Of a stretch of 64,000 nt of DNA, positions 59,456 through 64,000 are shown piece by piece; the first letter of the stretch is position 1, and each line of letters starts with the position of its first letter. The notes below the pieces were generated by a model. That model saw only the letters and a program-made list of their open reading frames with translations. It was not told the origin of the DNA and made no database searches. Origin of the DNA: Burkholderiaceae bacterium (lineage in GTDB: Bacteria; Pseudomonadota; Gammaproteobacteria; Burkholderiales; Burkholderiaceae_E); the NCBI GenBank assembly GCA_024235875.1, contig JACKLP010000011.1, forward strand, positions 1 through 64,000, written 5' to 3'. The translations under genes were made by a program, and so were the position numbers.

Positions 59456-60406
59456 CTATTCCAGCGCGAGCAGATCGAAACGTTCCTCGATCCGGATCGA
59501 GCCAACGTTGGAGCGGGGCGTGGCGACCGCGATGCCCTGGACGACCCGCCTGACCTCGGGGGCGTAGAAGAGATCGATCTTGATGCCGGCGCTGTTGGAC
59601 TCATCGGAGGCATCGGCGATCTCTCCCTGCCAGCAGACCCAGATCCCCGGCAGCGTCGAAGAGCCCAGCTTGATGGTGTCGCGATTGGTGACCTCGCCGA
59701 CCAGATCGAGCGAATAGCGGCCGTCGCGACTGCTGTACTTGAGCGGCCATCGATCACCGACCTTCATCGTTTCGCGCAGCCAGCCCTGCTTCGGCTCCAA
59801 GGCATCGAAGCTGCCCAGCGCCAGTGCCGGGCTCGCGCTCAGCATGCGGCCCAATTCGGTCTCGATGCGTGCGCCCGCATTGAACTCGAGCTTGCCCGCC
59901 GCCTGGCGCGAGAGGGAGAGCTGGAAGTCTCGCGTGCGCTCGCGCCCCAAGGGGTCCTGGTAGCGATAGCGCAGCTTGCGATAGGGCACCACGTCGGCGT
60001 CGTCGGCGATCTGCACCGCCGGCGCCGCCGCGTCCGCCGTGGATGCGCTGGGTGCCGGTCCCGGTGGCGCCGACGCGCCGGCCGCCGCCCCGTTGCCGCC
60101 GCCGTACTGCCGAATCCGCAGGCGAGCGAGCTCCGCGAAGGCCCCGTTGGGGAAGGTCTTCAGATAGGCGCGATAGGCATCGACCTGCTTGCTGTTCTCG
60201 ACGGATCGCCAGAACTCGATGTCGGCGCTCGAGCCGGGTGCCATCGACGCCTGCGCGAGGCGGATCGGCGGCTGGGCGGTGCAGTCCGATGCGGCAAGAA
60301 CGCCCAGTGCACCTACGATCGCGAACACGACCGGCAGGCCGCGCCGCGACGGAGCGGGGTGGGCGAGGGGGCCTGGGCGATGGCAGGGCAATGGGCTGGT
60401 TGTCAT
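59456..60406 (-). CDS. Exported protein of unknown function with a TPR-like FWRSVENS...YLKTFPNG motif
   Basis: The 316-residue product has an N-terminal hydrophobic stretch (LPVVFAIVGALGVLAASDC), probably a signal peptide. A short domain IEFWRSVENSKQVDAYRAYL, then KTFPNGAFAELARLRI follows, a repeat known from caspase-like and other exported bacterial proteins. A proline/alanine linker (about 95-130) leads to a beta-rich C-terminal domain with KVGDRWPLKYSSRDGRYSLD and GIWVCWQGEIADAS. I know of no defined function. The start is the ATG at 60406 after GGAG. Confidence 0.7.
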   Translation of the reverse strand: MTTSPLPCHRPGPLAHPAPSRRGLPVVFAIVGALGVLAASDCTAQPPIRLAQASMAPGSSADIEFWRSVENSKQVDAYRAYLKTFPNGAFAELARLRIRQYGGGNGAAAGASAPPGPAPSASTADAAAPAVQIADDADVVPYRKLRYRYQDPLGRERTRDFQLSLSRQAAGKLEFNAGARIETELGRMLSASPALALGSFDALEPKQGWLRETMKVGDRWPLKYSSRDGRYSLDLVGEVTNRDTIKLGSSTLPGIWVCWQGEIADASDESNSAGIKIDLFYAPEVRRVVQGIAVATPRSNVGSIRIEERFDLLALE

Positions 60407-60526
60407 GAGCGCTCCGGAAACGGCGAAGTGGCGGCACGACGGCCTGTCGCACACGATCTCTTTATAGAATGCCGCAACGAGGCCTGTGGGCCCCTACAAG
60501 ACGGCTTTCACCGGAGGGTTTTGGAC

Positions 60527-61777
60527 ATGACGACCCCACGACACCTGCAGGCGGCCCACGCGCATGTGGCGTCGCTGCCGATCGAAGACCTCGATGTCAG
60601 CCAGCCGCAGTTGTTCCAGGACGATACGGTCGAGGCCTATTTCGCCCGCCTGCGCGACGAGGCGCCGGTGCATTTCTGCGCGCGCAGCGCATATGGGCCG
60701 TATTGGTCGATCACCCGATATGCCGACATCATCGCGGTGGACAGCAACCACCAGGCGTTCTCGTCCGACGCCTTCAAGGGGGGCGCGATCATGTTCGACT
60801 TCCCGAAGGGACTGGAGCGGCCCAACTTCATGCACATGGATCCACCCCAGCACGACGCCAAGCGCAAGGTTGTCAGCCCTATCGTCGCGCCCGCCAATCT
60901 GGCCCGGCTCGAGGGACTGATCCGCGAACGGGTCGACGACATTCTGGATACCCTGCCGCGCGGCGAGGCCTTCAACTGGGTGGAGCAGGTCTCGATCGAG
61001 CTCACCAGCCGGATGCTGGCGACGCTGTTCGGTTTTCCGTACGAGGAACGCCGGCGCCTGATCGAGTGGTCCGAGATCGCGACCCACGACGTCAACACCG
61101 GGGGTCCCATCGATTCAGAGGAGAAGCGTCGCGCGGCGCTGCAGCCCTGCCTGGACACCTTCACCGAGATGATGCGGGAGCGCGCGCGCGAACCCCAGCG
61201 TGCCGACCTGATTTCGATGCTCGCGCACTCGCCCGAAACCCGTTCCCTTTCGCCGCAGGAGTTCCTGGCCACGATGACCCTGTTGATCATCGGAGGCAAC
61301 GACACCACGCGCAACTCGATCTCTGGCGGCTTGCTCGCGATGCACGAGAACCCCGCGCAGTGGCGCAAGCTGCGCGAGAATCCGGCGCTCGTGCCCAGCG
61401 CTGTATCCGAGATCATCCGTTGGCAGACGCCGCTCGCGCACATGCGCCGCAACACGGTGGTCGACGTCGAAATGCACGGTCAGCGGATCCCGGCCGGCAG
61501 CAAGGTCATCATGTGGTATTTGTCGGGCAACCGCGACGAGCGCGCGATCGAGAACCCGCATCAGTTCATCGTCGATCGCGCGCGACCCCGCCAGCACCTG
61601 TCGTTCGGCTTCGGCGTGCATCGCTGCGTGGGCAACCGGCTGGCCGAGATGCAGCTTCGCCTGCTATGGGAAGGCATTCTCGCGCGTGGGCTGGAGATCG
61701 AGGTGGTCGGACCGGCCCGGCGGGTGCGCTCGAACCTGATCCATGGCATCAGCGAATTGCCGGTCGTCGTTCACTGA
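60527..61777 (+). CDS. Cytochrome P450, CYP153-like
   Basis: This 416-residue soluble P450 has the I-helix GGNDTTRNS, the K-helix ExxR motif in SEIIRWQTP and the haem loop FGFGVHRCVGNR with the thiolate Cys367. The combination of VHFCARSAYGPYWSITRY, FMHMDPPQHDAKRKVVSPIV and LSFGFGVHRCVGNRLAEMQ is close to what I recall of CYP153 alkane/fatty-acid terminal hydroxylases. Those need a ferredoxin and ferredoxin reductase, usually adjacent, and neither is here. GGAGGG precedes the ATG. The 3' end overlaps the convergent DUF934 gene by 29 bp. Confidence 0.86.
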   Translation: MTTPRHLQAAHAHVASLPIEDLDVSQPQLFQDDTVEAYFARLRDEAPVHFCARSAYGPYWSITRYADIIAVDSNHQAFSSDAFKGGAIMFDFPKGLERPNFMHMDPPQHDAKRKVVSPIVAPANLARLEGLIRERVDDILDTLPRGEAFNWVEQVSIELTSRMLATLFGFPYEERRRLIEWSEIATHDVNTGGPIDSEEKRRAALQPCLDTFTEMMRERAREPQRADLISMLAHSPETRSLSPQEFLATMTLLIIGGNDTTRNSISGGLLAMHENPAQWRKLRENPALVPSAVSEIIRWQTPLAHMRRNTVVDVEMHGQRIPAGSKVIMWYLSGNRDERAIENPHQFIVDRARPRQHLSFGFGVHRCVGNRLAEMQLRLLWEGILARGLEIEVVGPARRVRSNLIHGISELPVVVH

Positions 61778-62243
61778 GGGGAAGTCGGGCCCCCGCTTGG
61801 TAGACGACGCTGTAGTCCGAGAACGCGTCGACCGCGGCTGCGGCGTCGGAACCGTCGGCAAGCTCGAATGAATCGAATCCGCAGCGAGCCAGATAGAAGA
61901 GTTGGTCGCGCAGAATGTCGCCGACCGCGCGTAGCTCGCCCAGCCATCCGTCGCGATCGCGAAGCACGCGGGCGAGCGAGTAGCCGCGGCCATCGGTAAA
62001 TACCGGGAATGCCACCGCGATCAGCGACAGTCGCGGAAAGTCCGATACGAGCTCCGCCGGCTCGTCGTGCGGCTCGAGTCGCACGCCGAGCGGCAGCGGC
62101 GACGCGATCCATCGCGAACGCTCCGCGCGCCAACGGGCGGCCGGTAGCAGCGCCCCGAATCCCGGCGGGATCGCCGCCGGCGCCGCGGGGGAAGGAATCC
62201 AGCGGTCCACGATCTCACCGTCGCGGTCGATCAGTCTGGGCAT
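61749..62243 (-). CDS. DUF934 protein linked to sulfite reductase
   Basis: The 164-residue protein matches DUF934: MPRLIDRDGEIVDRW at the start, GVRLEPHDEPAELVSDFPRL, IAVAFPVFTDGRGYSLARVL and GDILRDQLFYLARCGFDSF. The family is found next to cysI in beta- and gammaproteobacteria and is thought to assist sulfite reduction, without proven mechanism. It overlaps cysI by 29 bp and the convergent P450 gene by 29 bp. Confidence 0.9.
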   Translation of the reverse strand: MPRLIDRDGEIVDRWIPSPAAPAAIPPGFGALLPAARWRAERSRWIASPLPLGVRLEPHDEPAELVSDFPRLSLIAVAFPVFTDGRGYSLARVLRDRDGWLGELRAVGDILRDQLFYLARCGFDSFELADGSDAAAAVDAFSDYSVVYQAGARLPLSERRPAIR

Positions 62244-63888
62244 CGAAGCTCTCCATGAAGGTGGCATGACCGACCCGTGTCAGCGTGTCGATGAATCGTT
62301 CAGCGTCGTGTGCTCGAATCGCGAGATAGGTTCGGATCAGTCGCTCGATCACGGCGGGTACCCGCTCCCGCTCGACCGCTGGGCCGACGACCCGGCCCAG
62401 CGTGGCCGGCCCGCTTTGGCGGCCGCCGATCGTGATCTGGTACCACTCGAACCCGGCCTTGTCGACGCCGAGCACACCGATGTGGCCAATGTGATGATGT
62501 CCGCAGGCGTTGATGCAGCCGGAAATGTTGAGATCGATTTCGCCAATGTCAAACAGATAGTCGAGATCGTCGAAGCGCTGCTGGATCTCCTCGGCGAGCG
62601 GAATCGACGTCGCATTGGCGAGCGAGCAATAGTCACCGCCCGGGCAGCAGATGACGTCGGTGAGCAAGCCGATGTTCGGGGTGTCGAGCCCGATGCCGCG
62701 CAACTCACGCCATAGCCCGGGCAGTGCGTCGATCTCCACGTCGGGGAGCAGCAGGTTCTGCTCGTGTGAAACCCGCAGCTCGCCATAGCCGTAGCGTTCG
62801 GCCAGCGTCGCGACCGCGTCCATCTTGTCAGCGTCGATGTCGCCCGGGGCACTGCCCGTGCGCTTTAGCGACAGGCTCACGGCGACATGGCCAGGCACCC
62901 GATGCGCGTGCACATTGCGCGAGACCCAGCGTGCGAAGGGCTTGATGCCGGGCAGTAGGCGATCGGCGTCGACAGTGCGGTCCGGCAGCATCCGGTATGC
63001 AGGCCTGGAGAAGCGCGACTCGACGCGCGCGACCTGCTCTCGCGTGAGCGTTCCGCGGCCATCGGCGAGCCGCGACCACTCGCGCTCGACCTCGTCGCGG
63101 AACCCGGCGATGCCGCGATCGCGCACCAGCACCTTGATCCGAGACTTGTACTTGTTGTCGCGTCGCCCGTAGCGGTTGTAGACCCGCAGGATGGCTTCGA
63201 GGTAGGTGAGCAGGTGCGGCCACGGCAGGAAGTCTCGAATTGCCTGACCGATCATCGGCGTTCGGCCCAGGCCGCCGCCCACCGAAACACGGAGCCCGAT
63301 CGCGCCCGTTTCGTCGGTGCTCGCCTGAATGCCGATGTCGTGCACGGCAGTTGCGGCGCGATCGCGAGCCGCGCCGCTGAGCGCGATCTTGAACTTGCGA
63401 GGGAGGTAGGCAAACTCGGGGTTCAGCGCCGACCACTGTCGCAACAATTCGGCCCAGACCAGCGGGTCGACGACTTCGTCGGGCGCGACGCCGGCGAGAT
63501 GGTCGGTCGTGATCCCGCGCACGCAGCTGCCGCTGGTCTGGACCGCGTGCATTTGCACCTCGGCCAAGCGTTCGAGGATGGTCGGAACGTCGTCGAGTTC
63601 GATCCAGTTGAACTGGATGTTCTGCCGCGTGGTCAGGTGACCGTAGCCGCGGTCGAACTCGCGCGCCACCGCCGCGAGCCGGCGTAGCTGTGCGCTCGAG
63701 AGCAGACCGTAGGGAATGGCGACCCGCAACATGTACGCATGTCTTTCGTCGTACAGGCCGTTCTGGAGCCGCAACGGCAGGAAGCGCTCGGCACTCAAGC
63801 GTCCGTCGAGAAAGCGGTGCGTCTGATCGCGAAACTGGGCGGCGCGTTCTTCGACCAAGCGTTGGTCGAGCTGGTGGTACTGGTACAT
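62215..63888 (-). CDS. cysI: Sulfite reductase haemoprotein (CysI-type)
   Basis: This 557-residue enzyme has the nitrite/sulfite reductase fold: YGHLTTRQNIQFNWI, SGSCVRGITTD, GGLGRTPMIGQ and the sirohaem/[4Fe-4S] cysteines in CCPGGDYCSLA (C-x5-C) and SGCINACGHH (C-x3-C). It reduces sulfite to sulfide for cysteine synthesis. DUF934 overlaps its 3' end, which favours sulfite over nitrite, as does the presence of NirBD elsewhere in the window. The usual cysH and cysDN do not follow, because a P450 gene lies there on the opposite strand. The start is the ATG at 63888, and a promoter is expected in the last 112 bp. Confidence 0.9.
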   Translation of the reverse strand: MYQYHQLDQRLVEERAAQFRDQTHRFLDGRLSAERFLPLRLQNGLYDERHAYMLRVAIPYGLLSSAQLRRLAAVAREFDRGYGHLTTRQNIQFNWIELDDVPTILERLAEVQMHAVQTSGSCVRGITTDHLAGVAPDEVVDPLVWAELLRQWSALNPEFAYLPRKFKIALSGAARDRAATAVHDIGIQASTDETGAIGLRVSVGGGLGRTPMIGQAIRDFLPWPHLLTYLEAILRVYNRYGRRDNKYKSRIKVLVRDRGIAGFRDEVEREWSRLADGRGTLTREQVARVESRFSRPAYRMLPDRTVDADRLLPGIKPFARWVSRNVHAHRVPGHVAVSLSLKRTGSAPGDIDADKMDAVATLAERYGYGELRVSHEQNLLLPDVEIDALPGLWRELRGIGLDTPNIGLLTDVICCPGGDYCSLANATSIPLAEEIQQRFDDLDYLFDIGEIDLNISGCINACGHHHIGHIGVLGVDKAGFEWYQITIGGRQSGPATLGRVVGPAVERERVPAVIERLIRTYLAIRAHDAERFIDTLTRVGHATFMESFDAQTDRPRR

Positions 63889-64000
63889 GTCGATCCGAAT
63901 CGGGTCGCAGGGACTGGCGATATTGACCCCAAGCGACGTGGTTGCGAACGATCGATTCGTTGCATCGAAAGAGCGATCCGCTATATCGTGAATGCTGTGC

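Noticed and set aside
63947..63961. AACGA-N5-TCGTT dyad upstream of cysI as a CysB site
   Set aside because: It is a short repeat of common type near the window edge with no consensus support.

Overview
This window is GC-rich DNA, with G or C at most third codon positions, from an aerobic proteobacterium. It is most likely a betaproteobacterium of the order Burkholderiales. That inference rests on the gene set: a protocatechuate 4,5-dioxygenase pair (ligAB), an nrtABC-nirBD-nasA nitrate operon with NasS-NasT control, a proteobacterial GshA, a cysI-DUF934 pair and LysR/MarR-controlled catabolic genes. It looks like chromosomal sequence. I saw no insertion sequence, prophage, tRNA, rRNA or CRISPR array.

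Layout. 1-4.7 kb: a LysR regulator divergent from ligAB, then a DUF6544-like protein, an RraA-like aldolase and an APH-type phosphotransferase. 4.7-16.7 kb (minus strand): nitrate assimilation, nasT-nasS followed by nrtA-nrtB-nrtCD-nirB-nirD-nasA. Between nasS and nrtA lie NtrC-like sites, a perfect-consensus sigma-54 promoter, two hexaloop hairpins of the ANTAR type and an intrinsic terminator that overlaps the second hairpin. 16.8-33 kb: mixed metabolism (gshA, a YoaE-like molybdoenzyme, an SDR without its tyrosine, a serine hydrolase, DUF481, RluE, a PanE-like reductase, an HDAC-like deacetylase, SIMPL), a group of exported proteins of unknown function, an LRAT-fold protein, and a LysR divergent from an omega-aminotransferase.

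33-46 kb is the most unusual region. A sensor kinase and a sigma-54-activating response regulator are divergent from a compact cassette. The cassette has an unrecognised 651-residue protein whose N-terminus resembles a RiPP recognition element, a 45-residue peptide with a GG motif, a NodT/TolC-like outer-membrane lipoprotein, an HlyD-type adaptor, an ABC exporter with an intact C39 leader peptidase, and a second ABC exporter with a degenerate N-terminal domain. Both transcription units start from near-consensus sigma-54 promoters facing away from each other, with an inverted repeat between them. I read this as a nitrogen- or stress-responsive peptide modification, processing and export system, a RiPP-like system that I cannot match to a known class.

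46-64 kb: a VapBC/FitAB-type toxin-antitoxin pair, an IlvD/Edd dehydratase divergent from an enolase-superfamily dehydratase and a BisC/TorA-type molybdoenzyme, DUF188, a tandem pair of small secreted cysteine proteins, an MscS channel, a MarR-controlled flavin monooxygenase and DUF1428 module with visible operator half-sites, a CYP153-like P450, and cysI-DUF934. Nitrate and sulfite reduction, molybdoenzymes and sigma-54 control recur across the window.
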